Below, in pieces: positions 44,641 to 55,588 of a stretch of 64,000 nucleotides of DNA; position 1 is the stretch's first letter; each line of letters opens with the position of its first letter. Below the pieces are notes generated by a model. That model ran no database searches. It saw only the letters and a program-made list of their open reading frames with translations, and was not told the origin of the DNA. The translations under genes were made by a program, and so were the position numbers. The DNA comes from Areca catechu (Eukaryota > Streptophyta > Magnoliopsida > Arecales > Arecaceae), in assembly GCA_021397845.1 (NCBI GenBank), contig JAHSVC010000034.1, positions 186,001 through 250,000 of the forward strand, read 5' to 3'.

Positions 44641-45885
44641 TCATCCTTGCTCCTCCACCTTTAAAGCGACAAGCTCTGTCTTTTGACTCAAGGCATCAGC
44701 CACATGGTTCATACACCCTGGTTTATATTCCAAGGTCATGTCAAATTTGCTAGGAGTCCTACCAGTGAACTCGTTTTGGAGACAGCTTCTTCTATGTTTG
44801 GAAGTAGCTGAGGGCCACATTATCTATCCACACCATAAATCATGACCAAAAGAGATAGTGCCTCCACACCCTTAGACAGGGAACCACTGCATCATCTCCT
44901 TCTCATGAATAGTGTATCGCCTCTCCATGTCATTTAGCTTCCAACTTTTAAATGCCACTGGATGGCCCTCCTGAACTAGGACCCCTCCAATAGCAAAGTC
45001 TGAGGCATCAATGTGGACTTCAAAGGATAAGTTATGGTCTGGAAGCTGTAGCATGGGCTCCTCCATCACTGTAGCTTTCAAGTTCTCAAAAGCTTCTTAG
45101 TACTTCGAAGATCAATCCCATGATTGATCCTTCTTCAATAGTTCAGTTAGTGGCATAGCTTGATGAGAGTAACTTGCAATGAACTGCCTATAATAGTTAA
45201 CAAGCCCCAAGAAAGATTGCAGTTTCATCACTTTGGTCGGGGCCTGCTACTCTTGTATAGCTTGGATCTTCTCCTGGTCCATTCGAATCATGCCGCCACC
45301 AACACGATGTCCTAAGAATAGAATCTCTTCCTAGACAAAGTAACACTTCTCCTTCTTCACATAGAGGGAGTTCTCCTGTAGAACTTGAAGGATGATCTGC
45401 AAGTGCTTTGTAGTTCCTCCAGTGTCTGACTATACACGACAATCATCAAGGTACACCACCATGAATTTGTTAAGATAGTCATGGAACAACTGGTTCATTA
45501 GCGTGTACAAAATTTAGCTAGGCATTGGTCAATCTGAAAGGCAGCACTAGAAATTCAAATGCTCCATACCTCCATCACACACATAGTCTTGCCTTCATCC
45601 TCTCTATGATCTAGACTTGCCAATACTAGGATCTTAGATCTAGCTTGAAGAACTATCGATCTTCAACCAAGTGATCAAAAAGTCTGTAATTAGAGAAATT
45701 GGATCTTTATTCTTCACAATCACCTGTAAGGGCTTGATACCAAACATACAAGCGAAGATTCCCATCATGTTTTTTTTGAAAGAGTATCGGGGCTCCAAAG
45801 GGTCTTTGAGCTACGAATGAGCCTTTCCTTTAGTAGCTCATCAGTTGTTTCTGCAGTTCTGCAAGCTCCGATGGAGCCATATGGT
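44641..45885 (-). pseudogene. K3 reverse transcriptase and RNase H
   Basis: On the minus strand RT reads PFGAPIFFQRKHDG near 45800, VVYLDDC with the catalytic YLDD near 45456-45440, then REEILFLGHRVGGGMIRMD and SFLGLVNYYRQFI. The RNase H start is open for 69 codons (45081-44872): FEVHIDASDFAIGGVL with the first catalytic Asp, then HPVAFKSWKLNDMERRYT. It is broken further on. Confidence 0.85.
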
Positions 45886-46420
45886 AAGGAGAATGAGCAG
45901 GAGGCTTGGCACCTGCCTCTAGCTCAATTTTCTGACCCACCACCTACGGAGATGGCAAAGTCTTCGGCAACTTGGGAGGAATTACATCTTCAAACTCTTG
46001 AAGGACTTAACTAACTACCCAGGAGGCAAGAGATCTATGTCTTGGCTTCTGATCCAGCTTCATGGCAGCCACATAGGTTAATTTTGCTTCTTCATTCCTC
46101 TCTTTAATTGAGAGAAAAAAATTGTTGCATACCTTCCTGAGTTCGCCAAGTAACTGGAATAACACAAGGGGACTCATCCCCATCATGCACATGCATCTAG
46201 GAATGGCATCATACACCCCTAGCAGCTTGAAGAAAACTCCATACGCAAAATCATGGAAATCATCTAGTGGTACAGCCATGAAAATTGGCTTTTCCATACC
46301 AAGTTCTGACTCACACTGGACCTCCTTGCCAGTCTAGCAATGGGTCGAGCTTCTGAATTCACTACCTTATTCTACTAGAATCCCCTTCCAACTTCAATCC
46401 AAGGTGGGTGGCTTCACGAT
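45886..46420 (-). pseudogene. K3 protease end and linker to RT
   Basis: The minus strand 46297-46007 is open for 96 codons: MEKPIFMAVPLDDFHDFAYG, MCMMGMSPLVLFQL and later KLTYVAAMKLDQ. This matches the region after the retropepsin in chromoviruses (..DFLKGM/..TYVAAL..). The DSG part is not recognisable. Confidence 0.6.
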
Positions 46421-47813
46421 CAGCGACGAAGTTGTGGGTTGGCCCGTGTCCACCGTTGCTTGGGTTGCATGACCATTGAGCTCACTTGCACATAGATGAG
46501 TTCATTGGTTCACCGACTAGCCTGGTGGTGAGTTTGGCATGGTTTTGACCAATGCTGCTACTTTGGCTGCTGCTGCTTGGATGGCTTGGGCTGCTCCCCC
46601 ACTTGACCATAATGGCATGAGCAACTTAAGGGCACCCATTCGAGGACCCTCAACCTACTCCTTACCATCACTACTATGGTCTTCCTGGTTAATGAGCTCG
46701 CTGTACACTAGCTTGCAAGGCATTGAGAGCCTGTTTTTAGGGGCAATTCTTTATCATGTGTGGCATTCCACACAAAAAGCACCCAGACTTTGGGTGTCCT
46801 TGATAACTCTGGCCCCTTGTCTTTGAGTCTTTCTTCTCATTTTCCACTCTCTTTCCTTTTGACAGCTTCGATTCTTAAAGGTATTTTGCATGGCCTTCTT
46901 CTTCTGGTAGTTGGAGGAGAGAAATTGTTAAGAGCTCAGCTATAGCTTGAGCGATGCCAAGTCAGTGACACCCCTCCATTGCAACTCATGCTGGGCCCAT
47001 GGTTTCAAACCTCAAAAAGTGGAATAACTTGCCTTTTCTTGGACATATCCCTAATGTCCACAACATCCCTATGAGAACTACTTCAAATAGTCTTGAATAG
47101 TCCCTGTATGTTGGAGATGTCTCAAGTTTCGTTGAGCAATAAAGTCCACATTCTCTAGCAAAAACTAGGTTTAATCTCCCTCTTCAGGTCCTCCTAGCTA
47201 GCAATGAGTAATGACCTTCTTTCATATCTTCATACCAAGTTTGCCATCATAGTTTGGCATCCTCGGTCAAGTACATAGTAGCCAAGATGACCTCATCTAC
47301 TTTGAATCAGGTCACACATCCGAAACACTGCTCAATATCGATATGAATAAGTTCTCCAACTCCTTTGCATCAGGAGATCCATTGTAGGTTTAGGCTTTGG
47401 TATCGCATCCGGCTTACCTGGTCTTCCCAACAACCTATAGTTGGAATTGTTATCCACTGCCTGAGTCAGCACTACAACCCTAGTGGTTAACTCATTTAGC
47501 TGCTCTTATAAGAGCTGATATACTCTTGGTATTGTCACCAAGATTATCCACCATCTCCACGAGCTTTTCCTGACTCAACTCCAAGTTTGCACACGTTCCA
47601 CCATTGAGAACAAATGCACCATGCTCTCATCCATTTGGGACAACTACACTCCATATTAGAAATCCGCTCCTTGTGGCTTCGCGGCTTTGCATTATCAGTT
47701 GTTCCTCTATCGAGACCGGTGTGGCAACCGTCGCCTCCTCATACACTGCCCCACTCATCTCTCCATCATTCCTGCGACCCATGTGCATTGTACTAGTGTC
47801 CACAGTCGAACCT
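46421..47813 (-). pseudogene. K3 gag
   Basis: The N-terminal piece is open on the minus strand (47827-47627, 66 codons) with IEEQLIMQSREATRSG. A degraded capsid core follows. A zinc knuckle near 46789-46736 reads CFLCGMPHMIKNC, C-x2-C-x3-H-x4-C, a spacing found in some plant chromoviruses in place of x4 before His. All four ligands are kept. Confidence 0.75.
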
Positions 47814-47826
47814 GGCTTTAATACCA
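47814..47826 (-). promoter_or_regulatory. K3 primer binding site
   Basis: Minus strand TGGTATTAAAGCC two bases inside the right LTR, a decayed initiator-Met site. Confidence 0.7.
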
Positions 47827-47828
47827 CT

Positions 47829-48382
47829 TGTCACAGGGCCTATCTTCTGCTCGACCAACCCATGCGGTGCTCCAAAGTGCCCTGTCAAAGGAGCCAGCAA
47901 GCATGCCAATAATAAAAAACTAATGCTGCAACCAAGGCAAACACACAAAAGATAAAAGAAAATGGCAAAGAAACATACTCAAATGTGGTAATGGCAAAAC
48001 CAGTACTTTCATTAAGGAAAATGGAGAGATTACAAGCAAATGCAACTACCACTAAACCTATCTAGGAGCTCAGGAGGTAGAGGAGGCAACAATGAACCCC
48101 AGAATCACAACACAAAAATTGGTCCATGATTATCTTGCTTACCCTCCCAACATTTATACCTACGGAGCATCCCATCGAATCCCACCCTAGGGGTTCTAAG
48201 GTATTGAGAAGACTTACATTTTTCTGGCTCATCGTTGGAAGCCCGACATAAGAAAGAATCCCAAAAACTAACCAAAACAAGAGAAAAATGGCCTAGCGAT
48301 AGTTGTTCAGACATCTATTTACAAGGTATATATAGACCATGTCAGAGTCATGGCCAAGCAAAACACTGGGCAAGCCCTAACA
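47829..48382 (-). repeat. K3 right LTR (5' LTR in element sense)
   Basis: 554 bp, begins tgtcacagggcc on + and ends gccctaaca. A TATA-like minus-strand CTATATATACC lies near 48335-48325. Confidence 0.85.
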
Positions 48383-49417
48383 GTATGCTCCACCAGGGCT
48401 CCAGGCCCTGTAGCTCGTCGCCTGCACTTGCTGCAGAGGTGTGCTCCACCAGGGCTCCAAGCCTGTAGCATGTCGCCTGCATTTCCTATAAGAGGAGTAC
48501 CCCACTGGGGCTCCAGGTCTGTAAACACCGCCTGCATCTCTATAGAAGGTGCTCTGCCAGGGCACTAGGCCCTATAGCACACCATCTGTACTTCCTACAA
48601 GAGAGTGCTCCACCAGGGCTCCTATCTCTGTAGCGTGCTGCCTGCATCTCCTTCAAGAGGTGTGCTCTACCAGGGCTCCAGACTTTGTATCTTGCCACTT
48701 GCATCTCTAGTAGAAGGAGTGCTCTACCGAGGCTCTAGGCCTGTAGCACGCCATCTACACTTCTCGCAAGAGGAATGCTCTACTAAGGGTCTAGGCCTTG
48801 CAACATGCCAACTGCACTCCTTGTAAGGGAAGTGCTCAATCGTGGCTTCAAACCTTGTGGCATCCACTGAACCTTCCCAAGGGATCGCTCCACCAGGGGG
48901 TAGGCTCTGTAGCATGTCGACTACATCTCCTGCAAGAAGACCTTCTTTCCTAGAAACCTCAGACCTTGTCCAATGGAGCTCTAAAGAGCTCGTATCCCTT
49001 CTACAAGGGATGCTCTGGGAGAGGCACCCAACCAGGCTCCAGACCCAGTCTGGTTGAATCAATTCTATATAACGATAAGAGGGACCTCTAGGATGGGAAA
49101 AACCAAGAGAGAGAAGGTAAGAGAGTAAGCGAGCAAAGACAAAGGGCTAAAACAGTGAACAACCCCTAAACTCTAGTTTTTTTATTTTCTTCTATCTCCC
49201 TCTACACGATGGCATCCGAAGCCTCTGCCATAGAGGGTCTGCTTTCCTTGTCGCCTTACTGACTTGACCATTAGAGTGTCCCCACTGGAACCCTCAGCCC
49301 AGGTATTCTTTTTTGCATGATCGACTAGTCACGAAGGCATGAGGATAAGAGCCGACACATCATAGAGCTTAGCTAGGCCCATCAAAGCTATAGGCCACGG
49401 TGATCTAAGTGGCAACA
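48383..49417 (+). repeat. T3 left LTR (5' LTR), left end uncertain
   Basis: The inner ~400 bp (from about 49008, gggatgctctgggag) match the right LTR at 54634-55055. The part before holds a 56-bp repeat. The true start is not visible because K3 abuts it. A TATA box ctatataa lies at 49065-49072. The LTR ends ggcaaca at 49417. Confidence 0.7.
48384..49020 (+). repeat. 56-bp tandem repeat in T3 LTR U3
   Basis: About eleven diverged units start with tgctccaccagggctcc (about 48386, 48442, 48497, 48550, 48606, 48663, 48719, 48776, 48832, 48887). They sit upstream of the TATA box, so they belong to U3. Several false ORFs arise from them. Confidence 0.85.
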
Positions 49418-49420
49418 AAT

Positions 49421-49437
49421 TGGCATGCTAGGTAAGG
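49421..49437 (+). promoter_or_regulatory. T3 primer binding site
   Basis: tggcatgctaggtaagg three bases after the LTR, similar in shape to the T2 site. tRNA not identified. Confidence 0.5.
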
Positions 49438-49499
49438 AGGAGTGCTAACGTGGTTTGCCCTAACCAAGAAGCACAAATAATCACCAACGATCTCATGGT

Positions 49500-50760
49500 G
49501 GTGACCTGCATGCAGAAAGCCTCTACTAGTTGCATGGGAGATCCATCCCACCGTGGTGACCGACATAGCCAGGAGGTGAGCTCCTTGTTCCTCCATCTTT
49601 ACCTCTATTAATCAATCTGTGCTGATCATCGCACTTGCCAGTAGGTCCAAACCCTGACTATGGTGGTGCACCAGCTGCATCACTAGCACTGGTCTCGAGT
49701 AACATAGTAGAACCAGGGATGCTTGCGGCCCATGCCGCTGACCCTCGTGCTAGCCTAAGATCCTTCTGAGAAGGGCCGCCATGTGTGTAGGTGGCCTCAT
49801 ATCTATAGGAGAGCTTGCAGGTGGCCGAGAAGAGGCACTGGGATGGTTTGGTCAGTAGGAGATCCACTCCTCGATCTCGAACCATGGTGCTGCATCATGC
49901 TGGTGACGTTGACATGGTAGGGAACTGAAGCATAAGTTCCTCTAGTCGGTGCCTCTTCTCCCTGATGGCCTCCATAGAGGGGTCAATAGATGAGGCAATC
50001 CACCAGGGGTAGAGAAGTAACTCGAAGAGCAAGAGTGTAGACTAGCTAATCTAGCTTGCTAGTTTGCCAAAATTCAAGGCTCCCAATGTAAGCCACGGGT
50101 ACGATGCTCAATCCCTATGAGAAGCTAGAGAAAGAAAAAACGTTTATGGCATGCTTCGATGCTTGCTAGAAGGTGCCATGCGAGGCTGATAGCCTCTTTA
50201 TCATTTGATAGTAGGATCATAAGTCCCTTCGGGATTACGTGTTCGGTTCAAGGTGCCCAACTGGAGATCTATAATCTTGACGAGCCCATCACATGTAGTG
50301 CTGAAGAGAGGGATTAGGACCTCCCATTTCACCTATTCCTTGATAAGTGGCCCTCAAAGTCTTATTCTAAGACTCCTCCTCAATGCCCATAAGTACATCC
50401 ATAAGGAAGAGGTGATCGCACCCAGAGGGAGTTGGATGGGAGGCCCCTGAAGAGGTAGTAGACCTAGGGGGAGCTGGGCAGGCTGCCAGTGCCCAAGGCC
50501 ATCTCGACCCCCTGAATGGACCCTAATTCAAGGGATGGTCCTACAAGGATGAGAAGTACACACCTCTTCTCACCCAGGATCCAAGATCCTAATGGAGATC
50601 GAGCGAGTGCTACCTCCATCGCCTCCTCCACTAAAGTAGTCTAGTGGATACGATAAGTCTTCATACTGTTAGTTCCACCATGACCATGGCCACGGCACAG
50701 AAGAATGTTGCCACTTGAAGAAGGAGATCGAGGAGCTGATCAGCAAGGCTACCTTAGAAA
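49500..50760 (+). pseudogene. T3 gag
   Basis: The N-terminal half is not readable. From about 50240 the words RGIRTSHFTYSLI and LLNAHKYIHKEEVIAPRGSW match the capsid end of Tat gags. The knuckle variant C-x2-H-x4-H-x4-C is at 50664-50720 (FHHDHGHGTEEC), with TAG where T4 has Arg, the same codon that is TGA in T2. Confidence 0.75.
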
Positions 50761-50939
50761 GTTCATGGGAGGAAGAGCTCCATCCGTGACCTAGGATGTC
50801 GAGACCTACCATGCTGCCTTCGACAACCAACCCACAAAGAAGCTAGTAGGGATGATTTCTTGGGGTGCAGAGCGAGAGCAAAGAGGCCAGGGGAGGGAGG
50901 GAGGCTGATGTTTGCTCCCCTACATGGGAGAGGACCTAA

Positions 50940-51081
50940 TTAAGGTAGAGAACCCAAATAATGATACTTTTGTCATAGAAATGATAATAGCAAAGCACCT
51001 GTAAAAGAAAATATGGTTGATAGTGGAAGCTCAACCGATATCCTTTTTTATGATGCCTTCACAAGAATGAATTTGTCCCCT
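50940..51081 (+). pseudogene. T3 protease, part before K4
   Basis: NNDTFVIEMIIAKHL and then MVDSGSSTDILFYDAFTRMN (51013 on) carry an intact DSG active site. The frame runs to NLSP at 51081 and is then cut by K4. Continuing at 53066/53067 gives DLLKLVFTPLIDFTRHS, the next words of the same protease. Confidence 0.9.
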
Positions 51082-51545
51082 GTCCCTCCAGGGACCGTAA
51101 AGAAACTTTATGCTCGCAAAGATAGCCCATTTAAGATAATCAAGAGAGTTGGACCCAATGCCTATATGCTTGAGTTACCACCCAACTTAGGCATAGTTCC
51201 ACCTTCAACATCTCAGATCTTGTAGAGTATAGGAAGCCAGCAGCGATTCCCAGCGAGCCTTTTGGACCTATCCTTTCCTTGAGAGAGTGAGCCTACCCTA
51301 GAGTGTCCACCAACCAATTGGCCAAATGGCAAGGAAAAGATCGAAAGAATCCTGGACGATCAAGCCATATGTACCCAGAATAGAGGCTATCAAAGGTATT
51401 TGGTCCGGTGGCAAGGTCGGCCAAAATCTGAGGACTCGTGGATCACCCGTGAGGATTTGCAGTGGCTCAACTAGACTACTCGAGGCACTATGAGAGCCAA
51501 GTTATCCACGCTCGACAGGGTCGAGATCCTCTCACCCCGGAGAAT
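51082..51545 (+). pseudogene. K4 integrase C-terminus with chromodomain
   Basis: Open from the junction: TVKKLYARKDSPFKIIKRVG, then NAYMLELPPNLGI. A shift follows, then a well-preserved chromodomain at about 51340-51475: IERILDDQAICTQ and RYLVRWQGRPKSEDSWITRE. Everything upstream of this integrase part is missing. The purine tract ccccggagaat lies at 51533-51545 before the LTR. Confidence 0.85.
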
Positions 51546-53066
51546 TGGTGGGGGCACTAGGATCAGGCACAGATTACTTTACCCTATTTGGTTTACCTAG
51601 CCATGTGTCAAAATTTGTAATCAACTAGAATTGAGTCCTGTAATAAGTTGAGGTTAGTTGATTGTCTCAACCCTCAACTAGTCATTATTTGAGTCCTGTA
51701 TATCAGTATGAGTCCAATATGAGCTCAATTTTGTATAAGAGAGGAGGTTACCATATTTTGGAGTTCCCCCAGGCCACATCCAGGAGTCAGAGGCCACTAC
51801 ATCAGCTCATTAGATTTTGTGTGACAACCCCAGAATCCAAGATGCTTCCGGAAACCTGATTCCTTCTAGATGCCCTCCAGATGCCCAGATTCCCTTCCAG
51901 ATGCCAGGGCATATTCTCAGAATAGGGCACATGATTTCAGAGGTCCCTGCATCCAAGCCCAAAGAAATCAAGCTCACGTACCAAGCCCATGCCCTTAAGA
52001 AGAAGGTTTAGGGAATATCCTGCTACCAGGTTAACAGGCCACCCCAGCTTCCAGAGGCCCAAACCCATGCACCAAGCCCCGTGGGCCGGCCCCTTGCTAC
52101 TCCTAGAGGTCCAACACGCCCTCCTAGGCATCCTTGAAGTGTTGACCAGTCCAAGAGGTATCCTTGAGTGGAATAGTCAAAGCATGAAGGAAAAAGGAGA
52201 AGACTAGTCCATTCCACCTAATGGGGATTTATTTTTCTAACTTATCTAGGAAAGGACTTGTATTCCAATTGGAAAGAGGACTTGTAATCCAAGTGTAACC
52301 ATGGTTAGTGAGGGCATGGGAACTTATCAATACCCCACCCCTTCCCTCTTGTAAGCATCTCTTTCTTATGAATACAATTTGCTGAAATTTGAGTTATTAC
52401 CTTGTGTTGGTGTTTGTTGGTTCTTTGGTTGTGTTTTGTGCTTGATGAATTCCTTGCTGCCCTAGCTTCCTTCCACACCCTAACTCACTGCCATCCAAGC
52501 CTTCACACGTCCAAGAAGAAGTGCCCTAAGCTACCAAGCAGGAGTTCTTCAACAAGCTTCAAACAGCCATCTTCTAACCATAATCTGATTTTCAAACTCA
52601 TAGTTCATTTTTTATTTTTTACTTGCTGTTTTGATTAACCCTGACACTTGTAGGATCCCGAGGTATTTCTCCTCCCCTGAGAAGGCCTTCTTGCTGCCCG
52701 AACTACCTAGATCAGCCATCAGATTCAAGGGAACAAGGCTTCTTCTTCCAAGCTCCGATCAGAGTGCGTGTGAACCCTGCTGCTTTGAATTTCAATCTTT
52801 GACTGGTAAGAAACCTTCCCTTCTCTTATTATATGATTTAATGAAGAAAAGCTATCCTAAATTGGGAGTTTCTCAACTCTCGGGTCCTGGTTTTTCATTA
52901 GTTTGCATGAGTTCGCCTGCACCCGATGGTTCTTTGCACTGCTAGACTTTCCGCTAGTTCTTGCTTTATTTGGGAATCTAGCCTACAAATAAAATTATAA
53001 AAATCACAAAAAAAATTGTTTTACTATTTTTTGCATGTTTAGCAGTCTTAGAGTCATCCCGCATCA
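51546..53066 (+). repeat. K4 LTR (3' LTR)
   Basis: 1521 bp, begins tggtgggggcactagg and ends gtcatcccgcatca, the same ends as the K1 and K2 LTRs on the other strand. The TATA region is decayed (ttatcaatacc near 52326). Confidence 0.9.
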
Positions 53067-54633
53067 CTTGACCTACTGAAGCTAGTGTTCACACCCCTCA
53101 TTGACTTCACCAGACATTCAATTGGACTTGAGGGAGAGACTACCCTCTCGATCACTGCCATTATGCATCCAGTAAAGCACTATAATGGCGATCTTCACCA
53201 TCGTGAGGCTTTCTTCGATATACAACATGATCTTGGGGCATCTTTGGCTCAACTTGCTCGACACAAACTATCTCAACCAACCGGCTCCTCGTCTAGTTCC
53301 TAACTCCATATGGGATAGAGGAGATGAGGGGGGTCCCGACAGCTGGTCCCACTACTTGTAAGCTATTCCTAGAGTCCAGGGGAGTGAGGAGGGGCCTACA
53401 GTCGATTAGTTGAGCCAAAGGGAGCAAGAGGTGAAGGTTGAGCCGGTTGAGCACCTATTATCATTTCCCCTCGGTGAGGATCCCATGAAGATGGTGCAAG
53501 TAGGAGCCCTTCTAGTTGTAGAATAGAGGGCTCACTTGCTGAGCTTCTTGTAGGCAAACATCAATGTCTTCGCTTGGACCATGGTGGACATGCCCGGATT
53601 CCTCCCAAGGTGATCACCCATAAGCGGATATCAACCCCAATTATCGTTCGGTCTGATAGAAGAAGAGAAGCTTCACCCTGGAAAGGCAAAGGGTGATAGA
53701 CGAGGAGGTCGGAAAGCTCCTCGTTATTGGCTTTGTCTGAGAAGTACAGTACCTAGCTAACTAGAAATATGATCATGGTCATGAAAGCTAGTGGGAAGTA
53801 GAGGATTTATGTGAACTACATTGACCTCAACTGGGCATGTTTGAAGGATAGCTTCCCACTTCCAAGATCGACCAGCTTATGGATGCATGCAACTTCAAGG
53901 CACAAGCTGCTCAGCTTCATGAATGCATTCTCCAGGTACAACCAATTTACATGCACCCGGAGGATGAAGAGCATATGGCATTTATGATAGATAGAGGCGC
54001 ATTTTGCTATAAAGTGATGCCAATTTGGCCTTAAGAATGCTAGGATGATGCATCAGTGCTTGGTTAGCAAGGTCTCCAAGGACCAAATAGGCTGTAATAT
54101 GCAAGTATATGTGGATGACATGTTCGTCATGAGTGGCCAGGAATCGGATCACATTGTTGACCTGGCAAAGGCCTTCGACAACCTCCATCTTCATTGAATG
54201 AAGCTAAACTCTATGAATGCTTATTTTCCATTGTGGCAGGAAAATTTCTAGACTTCATGGTCACCAGTGTGGGATCGAGGCCAACCCAGAAAAGACTCAG
54301 GCGATCACGGACATGAAGCATCCCATATCCAAGAAGGAGGTCCAACACCTGACTGGTCGCATCGCCACCCTCAGCTGGTTGATCTCATGCTCCGTTGAGT
54401 GCTGCTAGCCATTCTTCAAGGTGCTGTGTAAGATGCATGACTTCGTTGAATGAAAGAATATCGGGAGGCATTCGAGAGGCTAAAGAAGCTCCTCCTCCTC
54501 CCCCACGTTGCTTTCCAGGCTAGAGGCTGGAGAGGAGCTCCTCCTTACTTAGCAATATTATTAAGAGCAGTCAGCTCATGCTGGTCTGCATCGATGGGGA
54601 TGGTCTTCAGAGACTAGTCTACTACACCAGCAA
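53067..54633 (+). pseudogene. T3 protease end, linker and reverse transcriptase
   Basis: After K4 the protease goes on, open for 72 codons (53085-53303). The linker has NINVFAWTMVDMPGF near 53555. RT shows LLSFMNAFSRYNQ-like text near 53910-53945, QVYVDDMFV with YVDD at 54108-54119, and GIEANPEKTQAITDM in an open piece at 54217-54408. The RNase H start LVYYTS near 54618 is the last host word before the right LTR. Confidence 0.8.
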
Positions 54634-55055
54634 GGGATGCTCTGGGAGAAGCATCCAACCAAGGCTCAGACTTGGTCTGGTGAATCAATTCTTATATAAT
54701 GGTAAGAGGGATCTCTAGGATGGGGAAAACCAAGAGAGAGAAGGTAAGAGAGTAAAAGAGAAAAGGCAAATGGTTGAAATAGCGAACAACCTCCGAAACT
54801 CTAGTTTTTTCATTCTCTTCTATCTTCCTTTATGCGGTGGCATCCCAAGCCTCTACCATAGAGGGTTTGTTCCCCTTGGTTGCCTTACTCACTTAACCAT
54901 CGGAGTGTCCCCGCCGGGATCCCCAGCATGAGTCTCCTTTTTTGCAGGACTGACCAGCCACGAAGGCATAAGGATAAAGAGCCCAACACATTCATAGAGG
55001 CCAGTTCAATTGAGCCCCTTCAGAGTTACATGCCATAGCGATTTAGACATCAACA
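54634..55055 (+). repeat. T3 right LTR, 5'-truncated
   Basis: Matches 49008-49417 from gggatgctctgggag to atcaaca. The U3 repeats are absent because the deletion joined RNase H to the middle of the LTR. A TATA box ttatataatgg lies near 54693. Confidence 0.85.
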
Positions 55056-55588
55056 GCCCATACTATGAGATAGTGAAGTAGAAGAGAGAGAGGGTTATAA
55101 AGCAACCGAAGTCTACTTCTCGTATGCCATGTCAATGGAGCAGACATACCACCTCAGCATGCTAATATTCTAGAATGTACCACTCCAAATCATAAGTCAC
55201 TTCGACCCGACCGGTTCTTTGATCGAATTTTGAATTTGACCCAAACCTAGCATAATAGAAGATCAGGTCGGGTCTATGTATAACCTGGTCCCAATCTATG
55301 AAATACGGGCCTGATTTGATTCGGGTTGGATCTGGAAACTCAACATCTCTATTGGTACATCATTCAAATCCATGTAAACAAGGTCTAGCCAACCTATCAC
55401 GGTACTACATTTGACTTCCTCTTGGACCTCATGCCAAAAATGAGGGCACTAAGTAAACCACCAAATTAATAATGCCAGGAACTATGGTTCCCCATACTCA
55501 GCTCTTGACACACATCTTGGATGAGATGCAACCTCCATATTGTCCATGGTTTTCCTACAGGAATTGGTTATCTCAGCATTAATTATCT
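55056..55588. other. Unassigned sequence between T3 and T4
   Basis: No coding frame of substance and no relative elsewhere in the window. A cgggtcgggt-type motif and its reverse near 55205-55335 are the only pattern noticed. This may be the pre-insertion locus. Confidence 0.3.

Larger units (their letters stand above)
35496..48382 (-). mobile_element. K3: full-structure chromovirus, split by K2
   Basis: On the minus strand: 5' LTR 48382-47829, primer site, gag, protease, RT, RNase H, integrase, chromodomain, polypurine tract 43047-43036, and 3' LTR 43035-35496 broken by K2. All domains are recognisable, but frames are broken throughout. The knuckle C-x2-C-x3-H-x4-C and the chromodomain place it among plant chromoviruses of a clade different from K1/K2/K4. 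Flanks (gaggc on the left, gtatg on the right) do not match. Confidence 0.85.
51082..53066 (+). mobile_element. K4: 5'-truncated chromovirus of the K1/K2 family
   Basis: Integrase tail plus one complete LTR, on +, inserted in the T3 protease. The right flank joins the host frame cleanly. The left side starts inside integrase, so the 5' LTR, gag and most of pol were lost together with the left target copy. Confidence 0.85.
48383..55055 (+). mobile_element. T3: Tat-type Ty3/gypsy element, 3' part deleted, split by K4
   Basis: Left LTR, primer site, gag, protease, RT and the first words of RNase H are on +, then the right LTR follows abruptly at 54634. The rest of RNase H, integrase and the 3' region are gone, together with the start of the right LTR. 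The chromoviral fragment K4 sits in the protease. Confidence 0.8.

Noticed and set aside
48235..49062. Several ORFs of 70-112 codons on both strands
   Set aside because: All lie in the 56-bp repeats of the T3 LTR and have no consistent frame.
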